Positions 12,094-23,200 of a DNA stretch of 64,000 bases are shown piece after piece; position 1 is the stretch's first letter, and each line of letters begins with the position of its first letter. The stretch comes from Yamagishiella unicocca (Eukaryota; Chlorophyta; Chlorophyceae; Chlamydomonadales; Volvocaceae). The DNA lies in NCBI GenBank assembly GCA_003116995.1, contig BDSL01000193.1:1-64000 (forward strand), in the 5' to 3' direction. The notes under the pieces were generated by a model. That model did not search any database. It was not told where the DNA came from and saw nothing but the letters and a program-made list of their open reading frames with translations. Made by a program: the position numbers and the translations under genes.

Positions 12094-12784
12094 CTGGATG
12101 GCTCAGGTGCACCACCACGGACCTGGCCGGGGGGGAGAGGTTGGGGGGAAGTGAGAGGAAACCCGCAAGGGGGAGGGAGGGTGCGGGAGGGCGGGAGGGC
12201 TCGGCCATCCAACCGCACGGCCAGCTATGAACAGGCCAAGATGCGAGTGTTTGGGGATGTGTGCACCCGAAACTGCCGCCACGTCGCATCAGATCGGCCA
12301 GCCTGGATGCTGCCTGCTGCATCAGGTCCGTGTCAAGCCGGCACCGCCTGGTGCGGTGTGGCGTGGTCAATTACGGTATAGGTTGATGCATGCCAGGTTC
12401 GTATCGGTTTCGGCGCCTTTTTCCCCTCGTGCCGGCGCTGATCTAATGAGCGGACGGAACGGCTTTCTGGCGACCGCATGAGCCCGCCGGCAGGAACCCC
12501 CGGTATCAGATGTGCGGTCTGCCGCAGACGCATGTGGGTGGGGTTAGACAGCCCCCACACACGACGGCACAGCAACCACCACGAACCCTTCAGTTGGAAG
12601 CCCCTCGGGACGCCGGGCAAGGGCGCAACAAGTGGGCCGGTAGTCCCCACCCCCGCCCCCTAGTCTTCCCCCTCCAGCTTCACCAAAGGCTGAGGATTCC
12701 GGCCCCTCCACCCTTTAGGTTCACGGTGTCCCCCTTCGCACCCCCTCTGCAGCCCCGCTCCGTCCCCGCCGCACCCCCCCCCTA
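12094..12784. other. OPR-A intron sequence before the insertion
   Basis: This part of the OPR-A intron matches 3810-4440 in relic 0, 35575-36050 in OPR-B and 48910-49680 in OPR-C. No conserved open frame is seen. It stops at a C-rich tract where the 12-kb element begins. Confidence 0.6.
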
Positions 12785-12812
12785 CCAAACGGCTATATGG
12801 GTTAAGTCGGTG
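12785..12812 (+). repeat. Left terminal inverted repeat of the 12-kb element
   Basis: This is the 28-bp inverted partner of 24805-24832, with 26 of 28 positions matching. It begins CCAAACGGCTATATGGG. Confidence 0.9.
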
Positions 12813-12960
12813 CACCAGCTTAGCTAAGTCGGTCCTAAGCTGGTGTAAAGCCTACCTTACCAAACTTAGGGATTGGCATTACCATGCTTCCTAAGAAACC
12901 AGCTTATGAACAGCTTAAGGACTTTCCCCCTGGCAAACTCAGTAAGTAAGCTGGTCCACC
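12813..12960. repeat. Left subterminal TTAGC/CTAAG motif cluster
   Basis: Within 150 bp of the left end there are several CTTAGCTAAG, CTAAGCTGG, CTTAAG and CAGCTTA words in both orientations. A similar cluster occurs inside the right end. Confidence 0.7.
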
Positions 12961-13469
12961 TGCTGCCTTGAGTGGTGTAGCAAGTGTGCGAGAGGGCAAG
13001 CAACGGACACATGTGAGGTTGATTTTTACTTGAGGGAGTGACGGTGTGACAGGAGTGTAGGAGTTGGCTGCTGTGGACAAATCGTCGAATAGGGCAGCAC
13101 TGCTGAGAACACAGGAACAGCAGCACTGCTGAGGAAGCGCAGCACTGCTGAGAACACTAGTGCATGTAAGGGCTCTCAACATGCACTTCTGTACAGACCA
13201 ACGACAGTTCCGGTGCCGCCAATAATGCTGTCGTATTCCTCCAGTTCAGTTAAAGTGGAGGTATACGACAGCAAGGCGCGCACAGCAACGGTCAAAGTAC
13301 AGTGGCACTCAATGAATCTTCAATTCGCAACATAATCGTGCTATGTTCTTTCCATTGCGCTCATGTTTCGTCCTGAAGGGCACGCATAGAGATATTGGTG
13401 TAAGACCTTGTCCGGCCTCTCAGGGCCTTGACCTGAAATATGACAAGACATATTGACAACGAAATATTA

Positions 13470-13498
13470 GGCGGGGTTCACATTTGTAAGGGGAAATT
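13470..13498 (+). repeat. Harbinger left TIR
   Basis: 29 bp, a perfect inverted match to 19656-19684, preceded by TTA. Confidence 0.97.
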
Positions 13499-13752
13499 AT
13501 TTGAGATGAAAAATTGAATGAGAAGAAAATTCCAAACGCGTTCACATTACCTTTTTGATGAAATTTTAATTCGGAAACGCGTTCACATATGAGATACATA
13601 TTCTTCTTGGAGAGAGAAAATATGACGGCAGTAATAGCTTGGTTGTTCTACGGTTTCTTTGATACCAGGCTTGCACAAGACTGTATAGAAGCTGCAAGGA
13701 TTGTGCACTGACGATAGTGCACGGTTGAGGGAACCTCTGGCGAAGCTCCGCG

Positions 13753-14683
13753 ATGAAGCGTGCGTCTGTGGAGGTAGACGCGGCAGACGACGAGGTACCG
13801 ATTTCATTTGGCCAACTTAACGAGGTATATATGTACTGACAACAACTTATTGCAATGAATAGGAGGATGATGAGAACACAAGGCGCCGGCGCTTAAGCAG
13901 CATTCTGCCACGGCATGGTCTGCCTCCGAGCGCTGCGCCCACATTGGGTAGGTACTTAACATGCCCACCTTCCAACGGTAAAGCTCATCACATACCATGT
14001 GTATTGGGTTCTCGTAGTTCATGACACTGAACCCCTGCACTGAACCGACCTTACCATGAAAAACCGCAGGGAAAACGGTTTCAAGGTCTACCTCTTCGCG
14101 TCGATGCACGTCAAAGCCTGTTTACGTGGCCCCATCGCCGGGTGTTGGATTTGGCTACGGCGTTGGTGTACGCAGGGTGGACCCCTCACCAGCTGTCAAC
14201 GTACCCGTGTTCTCTGAACGGAGCGCGTAAGTAAGCAACCGTGTATTGTGGGATGGCCGTGATCCTAGCAAAAACACTCACGAATGTATCCATGTTCTCC
14301 AAAGCAGTGGGTTGGTGGCGACCAGCTTCGATGCGTACGGTATCTCTACTGACCCAGCTCATGAAGATGAAGCCCTACTCCAAATTGCTGACCTGCTGGA
14401 GTTCAAGACTAAGGACCAGAGCTCCATTGAGTGGAGTGATGAGAACCTCCGGAAGATGAACGTGGCAGAGGCCCTTGTTGACCGTATGGAATGCTGCCCG
14501 GGTCGTTACTGCTCGGGTCAGATCACCATCGTGGGCGGGAAGGGGCAACCCTTGTCTGTCAAGTGCCGGAGCGTGATCTGTTCGGAGGACAACCCCAACT
14601 CAGTCATGTGCACGGTGCAGGATTGGGGTAGAGAGGCATTGAAGGCGGCACGGAGCATCAACACGGACGAGGAGGCGCAGTAG
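13753..14683 (+). CDS. Unknown 229-residue protein in the Harbinger element (4 exons)
   Basis: I do not recognise this protein. The proposed exons are 13753-13824, 13863-13947, 14070-14226 and 14308-14683. Donors are GTATAT, GTAGGT and GTAAGT; acceptors end TAG, CGCAG and AGCAG. Phases are 0, 1 and 2, and all agree, giving 690 coding bases. The N-terminus is acidic then Arg-rich (NTRRRRLSS), the middle is Pro/Gly/Val-rich (APSPGVGFGYGVGV), and the C-terminal 120 residues look globular, with a Cys cluster (MECCPGRYCSG) followed by more cysteines (KCRSVIC, VMCTV). The gene lies upstream of the transposase on the same strand. It could be a captured host gene, a transposition cofactor, or part of a longer transposase transcript. 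The first intron is only 38 bp, so that junction is the weakest. Confidence 0.6.
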
Positions 14684-14868
14684 AACGTTGGGGATAGCAA
14701 GCGTGAATGATGGTGTAGGTGTGCATGGGTCAATGCAGGAGGGGTCACGTGCGTCGACGCGTGAGTACGACGCAGATATGAAGCGGCTACCATAATTGTA
14801 ACGAGGCCATCTTATCTGACCCATATCCATGAACTATAGCAACTGGTACCCACTTTCCTAATTGCTGA

Positions 14869-16317
14869 ATGAACATAGTATTCCTGGCAGTACTCTCTGT
14901 GTTAGTAGAAGAACACACGAAGATGCTCCAACGACTCCTTGGGGCTGCCGCTGCCCTCCTTGTTGTTTATATGACACAAACATCAATGAACATCCTGAAT
15001 GACCCGTCGCATGGCGCCGAATCGTCACCTGGTGGGCGCGGCCGCCGCACCTTATGGAGCAGCCGCGCGGACACTGAGGGACACAGCAATGGTCTTTACG
15101 AGCGAGATCTACATGGCACTTGGAATGATCGGCTCACGCGGGCTATTGACCGTAATGACACAAACGCGGAGCCATGGGTCGACGCTCAATATCGTCGGTA
15201 CTTTCGAATGGACCGGCAAACATTCAATCGCTTCATTGGTGCCTATGGACATTTATTCCCTGGAGATGGTAGCATTAGCACGTTCCGTCCTGCAGTCCCT
15301 TCCGAAAAGCGTGTCTGTGTTTTACTCAACTGGTTGGCTACGGGAGACAGTTACGGGCAGATTGGAGCTGTGTTCGATATCTCACGTGCAGAAGTTTGCA
15401 AAATAGTTCACGACGGTGTCGAGGTGCTTCGCAGGACAATGGTTATTGAGGAGATTCGCTTTCCCAGCACGAGTGTGGATCTCATGGAGGCGTGCCGTGG
15501 GTTTTATGGCTTGTGTTCATTGCCTGGTGCGTGCGCCGCCCTTGACGGCACGTTTGTGAAAATTATGAAGCCGGGCAAGGACAAGTGCCAATACCCGGAC
15601 TCTTACCACTGCTACAAGAAGTATTCCGCTATCATCCTGCTGGCGGCGGTGGACTCCTCCGGACTGTTCTTGTATACGTCTTCAGGTGCCCATGGGTCAG
15701 CAGGAGACGCGTCTACATGGAATCACTGTGATCTCAAGGCCAAGATTGACGAGGGGAACCTACTAGTCATGGAGAAGAGTGATGTACGCAGGTTGCAAAA
15801 GTGGGCTGGGTTTCCCCTCACACGGCCGTACATTGTGGCTGACACGGCCTTCGCGATAAGCCCTACCTTGATGAAGTGTTACGATGTTGCGAATCCAACT
15901 GCAGAGGAGTTCAACTTCAACTACTCCGTCATCCGTACCCGTCGTGTCGTTGAGTGTGCCTTTGGTCGTTTGAAGGCGCGTTGGCAAATTCTTAAGGACA
16001 GTAAGTTGAACGACCCCAAGTTTGTGGCGGAGATTTCCCAGGTCTGCTGTGCGCTGCACAATTTTATCGAGCGTGGGTCCGAACGTTTGGACACTAAGTT
16101 ATTCATACCCCCTACTGATGTGCCCGACTTCGTGCCTTCGTCAACATGTCGCGTGCACCATAAGAAGGATAACGACAAGGGGGCTTTAACAATCAGGGAC
16201 AGCATAGCGAAGAAGGTGATGGGTTTGTTGAAACTGGAACCAGCTCACATCGAAGCTGGTTACCAGGACCGCATCGCACACGGGCCGGTGGCCCAGATGT
16301 ACGACAACGCTGTGTAA
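14869..16317 (+). CDS. Harbinger-type DDE transposase (HARBI1/DDE_Tnp_4 family)
   Basis: This 482-residue open frame has the hallmarks of a PIF/Harbinger transposase-derived nuclease. Residues 104-190 form the N-terminal helical region (YFRMDRQTFNRFI, then a segment ending ISRAEVCKIVHDGV), the usual HTH-like part. The catalytic triad is visible as D226 in CAALDGTFVKI, D325 in YIVADTAFAI and E362 in RRVVECAFGRLKARW. The enzyme is expected to cut at the element's terminal repeats and insert at TWA sites, together with the partner protein encoded convergently. The first 40 residues are unusually hydrophobic, so a downstream Met (residue 40) or an upstream splice could give the real start. No stop or frameshift is present. 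Confidence 0.9.
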   Translation: MNIVFLAVLSVLVEEHTKMLQRLLGAAAALLVVYMTQTSMNILNDPSHGAESSPGGRGRRTLWSSRADTEGHSNGLYERDLHGTWNDRLTRAIDRNDTNAEPWVDAQYRRYFRMDRQTFNRFIGAYGHLFPGDGSISTFRPAVPSEKRVCVLLNWLATGDSYGQIGAVFDISRAEVCKIVHDGVEVLRRTMVIEEIRFPSTSVDLMEACRGFYGLCSLPGACAALDGTFVKIMKPGKDKCQYPDSYHCYKKYSAIILLAAVDSSGLFLYTSSGAHGSAGDASTWNHCDLKAKIDEGNLLVMEKSDVRRLQKWAGFPLTRPYIVADTAFAISPTLMKCYDVANPTAEEFNFNYSVIRTRRVVECAFGRLKARWQILKDSKLNDPKFVAEISQVCCALHNFIERGSERLDTKLFIPPTDVPDFVPSSTCRVHHKKDNDKGALTIRDSIAKKVMGLLKLEPAHIEAGYQDRIAHGPVAQMYDNAV

Positions 16318-16482
16318 GGTTACGGACATCGATTATTGGTATCTTCCTTTCGCTCTCTTTTACAGAAGATCCTCACTTCCAGCCGCGCCGCCCAGCCCTG
16401 TCCGTCGGAAACAAAGACGCCCTGATCACCACTCCCCCTTACGGGAATTTGTCTGCCGTACACGCCCAACAGCCCCCTCGCT
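16318..16482. other. Gap between convergent Harbinger genes
   Basis: It holds an extra, degenerate unit of the glycine-rich coding repeat beyond the stop of the partner protein, so the stop at 16483 may be secondary. Confidence 0.5.
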
Positions 16483-19347
16483 TTAAGCCGCTCCGCCCAG
16501 CTCGTCAGAAACATAGCTGCCCGGATCCCCGCTCCCCCTTACGGGGATTTGGCTATCGGACCCGCCCATCGGCCCCTCGCTTCCAGCCGCGCCGCCCTGA
16601 CCGCCGGGAACAAAGCTGCCCGGATCCCCGCTCCCCCTTATGGGGATTTGGCTATCAGACCCGCCCATCGGCCCCTCGCTTCCAGCCGCGCCGCCCTGAC
16701 CGCCGGGAACAAAGCCGCCCGGATCCCCGCTCCACCTAGCGTGCATGTGGCTGCCGTACCCGCCCATCGGCCCCTCGCTTCCAGCCGCGCCGCCCTGACC
16801 GCCGGGAACAAAGCCGCCCGGATCCCCGCTCCACCTTGCGGGCATGTGGCTGCCGTACCCGCCCATCGGCCCCTCGCTTCCAGCCGCGCCGCCCTGACCG
16901 CCGGAAACAAAGCTGCCCGGATCCCCGCTCCACCTATCGGGCATGTGGCTGCCGTACCCGCCCATCGGCCCCTGGCTTCCAGCCGCGCCGCCCTGACCGC
17001 CCTGACCGCCGGGAACAAAGCCGCCCGGATCCCCGCTCCACCTAGCGTGCATGTGGCTGCCGTACCCGCCCATCGGCCCCTGGCTTCCAGCCGCGCCGCC
17101 CTGACCGCCCTGACCGCCGGGAACAAAGCCGCCCGGATCCCCGCTCCACCTAGCGTGCATGTGGCCGCCGTACCCGCCCATCGGCCCCTGGCTTCCAGCC
17201 GCGCCGCCCATGCCCGGCAACCCACTGCCCATCATGCCCAGCGGCCCGCCACCGACCATGCCCATCATACCTCCACACTGCATGCCGCCGGACATCGCTA
17301 GCATCTTCATCTGCATCATCTGCATCTGCATTTCCATAAGCTTCCCCACTGTGTTCTGTAGGTACGCCGTCGATGCTGTGGCGGCTTGACCCAGCTTCTC
17401 GATGCCTGCCATCATTGAGCGCGTCATCTCCAAGTTCTGCTCGCCTAGCGCCCGTGCGGCCACAACTGCAGCAGACTGGCTCCGCGGAACAACACGGTAG
17501 CTTGTGCCCTCACCTAACCGCTGCGTCCGGGGCGGCCCCATATCCGCGTCATCCTTGAGGCTTGAGTTCTGAATTGGGAAGAAGAAGCTTGGGTGCCGCC
17601 GGAAAACCGGCATCATCTGAGGCAGGTACGGGTGGCGCTTCAACACGGCCTGCAATGCAAGGAAACGGAGGTACAGATTGCAAATGACAATTGGATATGG
17701 TGTACACGTTACTGACCACCCTCACCTCCCTCCCCTCACTCCCCTCCCCTTTCCTCCCCTCCCCTCCCCTCCTGTGTCATGCGGTGAGCCCTGCCAACTT
17801 GCCTGGTAGTGGGCTTCATCATCCGGGTTGAAGTTAGCGCCACTTCGCTCTTCAGAGAACTCCGACGCCACCTTGCTCAGGAACTTCTTGATGGTCTTCT
17901 CCAGCGCCGTGACAGCGTCCGTGTTGAAGTACCCGTCTGGGTACTCCAGCTCCGGCAGGTTTTTAACGGCAAACATCGACAGCCTTTCGGGGATGCCGCC
18001 GAACTTTTTCACGTTCTTCACCATCTTGCCGGAGGTCACGTCGTACGCTTCAGCCAGGAGCGCGCTCGCCTCGAACAGCACCTCCGGGTGGTAAACGTAC
18101 TTATTTGTTTTGCTGCTGATGCGAGCCTTCCAGCCCTCCACGTCGTCCTTGTCAAGGTCATCGTCATCGTTAAACTGTAGTTCACGTCCCTTCTTCTTCT
18201 TCTTTACAGGAGCTGGCGTATCGGGACTGCTTTGCAGGAGTGACATATAGCTGCCGCCCATGGGAGGCGATGGCGTCTCACCGCCCCCCTGACCTGCGGC
18301 AGCCGGTGTCGCAGTTGCGCCCGTAGACGGTGAAGCACGTGCCGACGGCGGGGTTAACCCCCCGCCGGCAGCACGTGGATCCCCACTGGCTACAGCCGAA
18401 CCGCTGACTTGCGTACCGAACTGCTCCGGAAGTGCAGCTTCCTGCAGCCCCTGCGACTGATATGCTGCGAAGGCGACCGCCGGTGCGTCAGCTACCTCCG
18501 GCGGCGTTGGCTGGGTAAGCTGCTGCTGTGGGAGCACTCCTGACGGCTGCTGCTGCTGTGCCTGCGGCAGTGACGGCTGCACCGGAATCCGCCTAATTCC
18601 AGGGAGCCTGTATGTGTTGAACTGGGGACGTACGCCGGGAGCCTTAGGTGGTAGCCGCGGTACGGCAGCCGCGGTAACCCCAACCGCGACCCCTGCTCCC
18701 TGGGCCGCGGTTGGGGTCGCCGCGGCTGCCGTAGCTTGGGGTACAGGCACTGATGGGGCTGCCCTCCCCGCGGAGCCGCGGCCCCTGCCTCTGCCGCGGC
18801 CGCGGCCCCTGTTACTTGGGACGTCTGTCGCAGAGGCCTCCTCCTTCTTCTTCTTCCTCTCGCGCCATTGTCGCTGGTACAGACGCTGGGCTTCCTTGCG
18901 CTCTTCATGCGTCAAGTTTAGAGTCGGCCGACCACGGCCCCTGCTGCCTTTGCTGGCGTCGGAAGCGTATGAGGCAGCGCCTGAAGCGCCGTCGTCATCG
19001 TCACTGCGGGCGTCATCGTCGTAATATGCAGTGTCGCCGCCGTAAGTTCGCCCGTCACTCCCGCCTCCTTCAGGCTGACCTCCCTCGCCCTCCCGCGCCT
19101 CCTCATTCATGCCGCCATAAGCCTCCCCGCTGTCAGATGCATATGACCTCTGGCGGCGTGCCCTCTTCAGGTTGTTGGGCAGCATGCCGTTGCGGATGGC
19201 ATCCACCTGGGTTTCTATTGCGTCCCTGATATCCAACGCGCTACGTTGGACAAGGGAGTCGTCTTCATTGTCGTCATGTTCGGTCTGATAGACAGGGTCC
19301 GGCCCGTAGTCCTCTTCGCTGTACTCGGCCTCTTCGACGCCGCTCAT
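16483..19347 (-). CDS. Harbinger partner protein, AT-hook and Gly-rich repeats
   Basis: The reverse-strand gene starts at 19347 (MSGVEEAEYSEEDYG). Exon 1 is 19347-17803 (515 residues) and exon 2 is 17649-16483. The splice I prefer is CAG|GCAAGT to TTGCAG, a GC-AG intron of 153 bp that joins HYQ to AVLKRHPYLP in phase; a GT donor further on near 17726 would give a stop. Exon 1 has acidic stretches, an AT-hook-like GRGRPTLN, a basic QRQWRERKKKKEE segment and a GRGRGRGRGRG tract, then a globular region (VEGWKARIS to NFNPDDEAHYQ). Exon 2 has a Met-rich helix (MEMQMQMMQMKM) and seven Gly-rich repeats. Its position and basic motifs fit the second, DNA-binding protein of Harbinger elements, but I see no clear Myb/SANT domain. 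Confidence 0.75.
16486..17210 (-). repeat. Coding minisatellite, 7 units of 28-36 codons
   Basis: Units start MGGYGSHMHARWSGDPGGF or a variant and end in GGAAGSEGP or GGAAGSQGP. The two units nearest the stop have diverged to MGGSDSQIPxRGSGDPGS. Two units carry an extra GGQ. The opposite strand is open too, an artefact of the repeat. Confidence 0.9.
17650..17802 (-). other. Probable GC-AG intron in the partner protein gene
   Basis: The donor reads CAG|GCAAGT, the standard context of GC donors, and the acceptor reads TTGCAG. Both flanking exons are in phase 0 and the joined frame is open for about 900 residues. Confidence 0.7.
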
Positions 19348-19655
19348 CCTCTATAGATTACGCAATCACGCCCGGTCACGTCTAGGGAATACAGGACATC
19401 ATGATTGAGATGATTGGGAAGGTTTGCGGCGGGTAAGATGGCTTGTATGGACTAATGTATTTGGAGCCTGGTCGGCTATAGGGAATACAATTTACAATCT
19501 CAAGTGAATTTTATTTTCACTCTCAGCTCTATTCCTATTTTTCAATGACACCTGTCATTGAAAATTCCCGGAGAAAATTGTAGGAGAAAATTGCCGTTTT
19601 TGTCAATTCTATGAGATGAAAAATAATTTTCCCTCTCACAAAAGTGCCGTACCCG
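19348..19655. other. Harbinger right subterminal region
   Basis: This is the upstream region of the partner protein gene. It is AT-richer than its surroundings and contains short inverted words such as GAATTTTATTTTCAC and ATTTTCCCTCTCAC that echo the left subterminal region at 13500-13560. No gene is seen. Confidence 0.5.
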
Positions 19656-19684
19656 AATTTCCCCTTACAAATGTGAACCCCGCC
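19656..19684 (-). repeat. Harbinger right TIR
   Basis: 29 bp, a perfect inverted match to 13470-13498, followed by TTA. Confidence 0.97.
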
Positions 19685-19904
19685 TTACTGCTTACAGCTT
19701 AGCAGTTCACATGTGGCGCAATCGCTGGCTCGCGCTCTTTTTGAATTTACGCATTTCAAACTCGCAGGCTAGAACGACACTTGCGGTGCTTGTTAAATCA
19801 CTGGACAAATTGGAGGTAAAGTATTCTGGATCTATTTAACACATGGTAGCTTGATGTGTCAGGCAGCAGCACTGTTGACGCAAAGCCAAGTATTTCATGC
19901 TGTT

Positions 19905-21440
19905 ACAGCGGCCACCTACAGCTTTCAACATTTTCTCTGCAGGGCTTTTGTGTGCGGCAAATGGCTTGTGGACTGTCCAGCAGCGGAGCTAGGGGCTTTT
20001 GTGGGCGGCAAATGGTGTAGAGGCGGTCCAGCAGCAGCGCTAGAGGCATAACATGGCCCCCAGGTGAGCAGAGGGAGTGGCCACATATAGCCCAGGTGAG
20101 CAGAGGGAGTGGCCACATACAGCCCAAAACACATCCATTAGCGAGCGCTTGTGGGGTGCAGATGGCTTATGGGCGGACCAACAGTGTCACTAGGGGTAGG
20201 TATCACAAATCCTATGTGATCAATGGGAGGGAGCGCTGCACTGTGTGCATCCCGTTGCTCACCCACACGCTGTGCTATGTGCGTGTCGCCACGCACGCTG
20301 CAACAACGGCCACCTACAGCTTTCAACATTTTCTCTGCAGGGCTTTTGTGTGCGGCAAATGGCTTGTGGACTGTCCAGCAGCGGAGCTAGGGGCTTTTGT
20401 GGGCGGCAAATGGTGTAGAGGCGGTCCAGCAGCAGCGCTAGAGGCATAACATGGCCCCCAGGTGAGCAGAGGGAGTGGCCACATATAGCCCAGGTGAGCA
20501 GAGGGAGTGGCCACATACAGCCCAAAACACATCCATTAGCGAGCGCTTGTGGGGTGCAGATGGCTTATGGGCGGACCAACAGTGTCACTAGGGGTAGGTA
20601 TCACAAATCCTATGTGATCAATGGGAGGGAGCGCTGCACTGTGTGCATCCCGTTGCTCACCCACACGCTGTGCTATGTGCGTGTCGCCACGCACGCTGCA
20701 ACAGCGGCCACCTACAGCTTTCAACATTTTCTCTGCAGGGCTTTTGTGTGCGGCAAATGGCTTGTGGACTGTCCAGCAGCGGAGCTAGGGGCTTTTGTGG
20801 GCGGCAAATGGTGTAGAGGCGGTCCAGCAGCAGCGCTAGAGGCATAACATGGCCCCCAGGTGAGCAGAGGGAGTGGCCACATATAGCCCAGGTGAGCAGA
20901 GGGAGTGGCCACATACAGCCCAAAACACATCCATTAGCGAGCGCTTGTGGGGTGCAGATGGCTTATGGGCGGACCAACAGTGTCACTAGGGGTAGGTATC
21001 ACAAATCCTATGTGATCAATGGGAGGGAGCGCTGCACTGTGTGCATCCCGTTGCTCACCCACACGCTGTGCTATGTGCGTGTCGCCACGCACGCTGCAAC
21101 AGCGGCCACCTACAGCTTTCAACATTTTCTCTGCAGGGCTTTTGTGTGCGGCAAATGGCTTGTGGACTGTCCAGCAGCGGAGCTAGGGGCTTTTGTGGGC
21201 GGCAAATGGTGTAGAGGCGGTCCAGCAGCAGCGCTAGAGGCATAACATGGCCCCCAGGTGAGCAGAGGGAGTGGCCACATATAGCCCAGGTGAGCAGAGG
21301 GAGTGGCCACGTACAGCCCAAAACACATCCATTAGCGAGCGCTTGTGGGGTGCAGATGGCTTATGGGCGGACCAACAGTGTCACTAGGGGTAGGTATCAC
21401 AAATCCTATGTGATCAATGGGAGGGAGCGCTGCACTGTGT
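19905..21440 (+). repeat. 398-bp tandem repeat, about 3.9 copies
   Basis: The unit boundary words recur at intervals of exactly 398 bp (for example near 20096, 20494, 20892 and 21290). Copies differ at only a few positions, such as ACAACGG versus ACAGCGG. Each unit contains an internal duplication of about 32 bp (AGGTGAGCAGAGGGAGTGGC twice) and two related GGCGGCAAATGG segments. The array lies inside the 12-kb element. The recurring 117-residue frames on both strands follow from the repetition and are not taken as genes. Confidence 0.95.
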
Positions 21441-21474
21441 TTCATCCCGTTGCTTACCCACATGCTGTGCTAAG

Positions 21475-23200
21475 CGGAGCCCTTCGAGGCACCTTCTCCC
21501 TTGTTTGGTTGCTGGACAACACCAGGCAGGTCGATGATCACTCAGGTTCGGGTTTCAGCAATTCGTTTGCACCCAGCCGGCCGCCCCCCCTATGCATCAA
21601 TTGCGCCTCATCTAATGCCAGGTTATGTTAGGGAACGTTGGTTGGCTTAGGAAGCGAAGCCCTTGGAGGCACCTTCTCGCTTCTTTGGCTGCGAGACAAC
21701 ACCAGGCAGGTCCATGAGCAATCAGGTTTGGGTTTCAGCAATTCGTTTTCACCCAGCCGGCCGCCCCCCACATCATTTTCACCTCATTTAGTGCCAGGCT
21801 ATGGGGACTTCGGTATGGGAAGCGAAGCCTTGTGGGTAACCTCGCCAGTTCTCCCTCGCTTCTTTTGCTGCGAGATAGTAACCTTCCCAGTTCTCCCTCG
21901 CTTCTTTGGCTGCCAGACAACACCAGGCAGGTCCATGAGCAATCAGGTTCGGGTTTCAGCAGTTCGTTTGCACCCAGCCCGCCGCACCCCACATCATTTT
22001 CGCCTCATTTAATGCCAGGCTATGGGGACTTTGTTATGGGTAGCGAAGCCTTGAGGGGAACCTTCGCAGTTCTCCCTCGCTTCTTTGGCTGCCAGACAAC
22101 ACCAGGCAGGTCCATGAGCAGTCACGTTCGGGTTTCAGCAATTCGTTTGCACCCAGCCCGCCAACCCCCCACATCATTTTCGCCTCATTTAATGCCAGGC
22201 TATGGGAACTTCGGTATGGGAAGCGAAGCCTTGTGGGGAACCTTCTCCCTCGCTTCTTTGGCTGCCAGACAACACCAGGCAGGTCCATGAGCAATCAGGT
22301 TCAGGTTTCAGCAATTCGTTTGCACCCAGCCTGCCCCCCAGGTCCATACATGAGCAATCATACATGTTCGGGTTTCAGCAATGTGTTTGCACACAACCTG
22401 GGCCCCCCGCATCAATTGTGATGCGCCTCATTTAATGCCAGGTTATGGGACGTTGGTTGGCCTAGAGAGCGAAGCTGTTCGGGGAACCTTCTCCCTTGTT
22501 TGGCTCTCAGACAACACCATGCAGGTTCATGAGGAATCATGTTCAGGGTTCAGCAATGTGTTTGCACCCAACCTGCCGCCTCCCGCATCAATTGCGCCTC
22601 ATTTAATGCCAGGCTTTGGGAACATCGATTGGCTTAGGACGGAAGCGGAGCTCTTCGAGGCCCCTTCTCCCTTGTTTGGTTGCTGGACAATACCAGCCAG
22701 CCAGGTCCATGTGCAATCAGCTTTGGGTTTCAGCAATGCATTTGCACCCTGCCCGCCGCCCCCCTCTGCGACAATTGCGCCTAATTTTTTGCCAGGCTAT
22801 GTTTGGGAATGTTGGTTGGCCTAGGAAGTGAAGCCGTTCGAGGAACCTTCTCCCTTGTTTGGCTGACAGACAACACCAGGAATGTCCATGAGCAATCAGG
22901 TTCGGGTCTCAGCAATGTGTTTGCACCCAGCCCACCGCTCCCCCACATCATTTTCGCCTAATTTAATGCCAGGCTATGGGAATGTTGGTTGGCTTAGGAA
23001 GCAGAGCCATTTGGGGAACCCTCTACCTCATTTATTTGCCAGACAACACCAGGCAGGTCCATAATCAAATCAGAATTGGGTTTCAGCAATGCGTTTGCAC
23101 CCAGCCTGGCCCCCCCCCACCGCATCAATTGCGCTGCATTTAATGCTTGATTATGGGAACGTGTGGGGCACCAAAACATGCTTTTCAAGGCCACTGCATC
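21475..23200 (+). repeat. Degenerate tandem array of about 180-bp units, 9-10 copies
   Basis: Each unit contains GACAACACCAGGCAGGTCCA, then CAGCAATTCGTTTGCACCCA or close variants, a C-rich stretch, CATTTAATGCCAGG and a GAAGC(G/A)AAGCC block. Units vary between about 165 and 200 bp with many substitutions, so this array is older than the 398-bp array beside it. Confidence 0.85.

Larger units (their letters stand above)
13470..19684. mobile_element. PIF/Harbinger-type transposon, 6215 bp, complete
   Basis: Both ends carry a perfect 29-bp terminal inverted repeat starting GGCGGGGTTCACATTTG. They are flanked by TTA at 13467-13469 and 19685-19687, the 3-bp T(T/A)A duplication expected for the PIF/Harbinger superfamily. 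Inside are a Harbinger-type DDE transposase, a convergent DNA-binding-like partner protein, and an additional spliced gene. All three frames are open and the repeat ends are identical, so the insertion is probably recent. It is nested in the 12-kb element. Confidence 0.95.

Noticed and set aside
16549..17301. 250-codon forward frame opposite the Harbinger partner gene
   Set aside because: Antisense of the Gly-rich coding minisatellite; repetitive Pro/Ala/Arg only.
20096..21245. Recurrent 117-residue frames in the 398-bp satellite
   Set aside because: They repeat because the DNA repeats, both strands are open, and no known domain is seen.
19905..23200. CRISPR-like array
   Set aside because: Repeats are contiguous tandem units of 398 and about 180 bp without unique spacers, in a eukaryotic genome.
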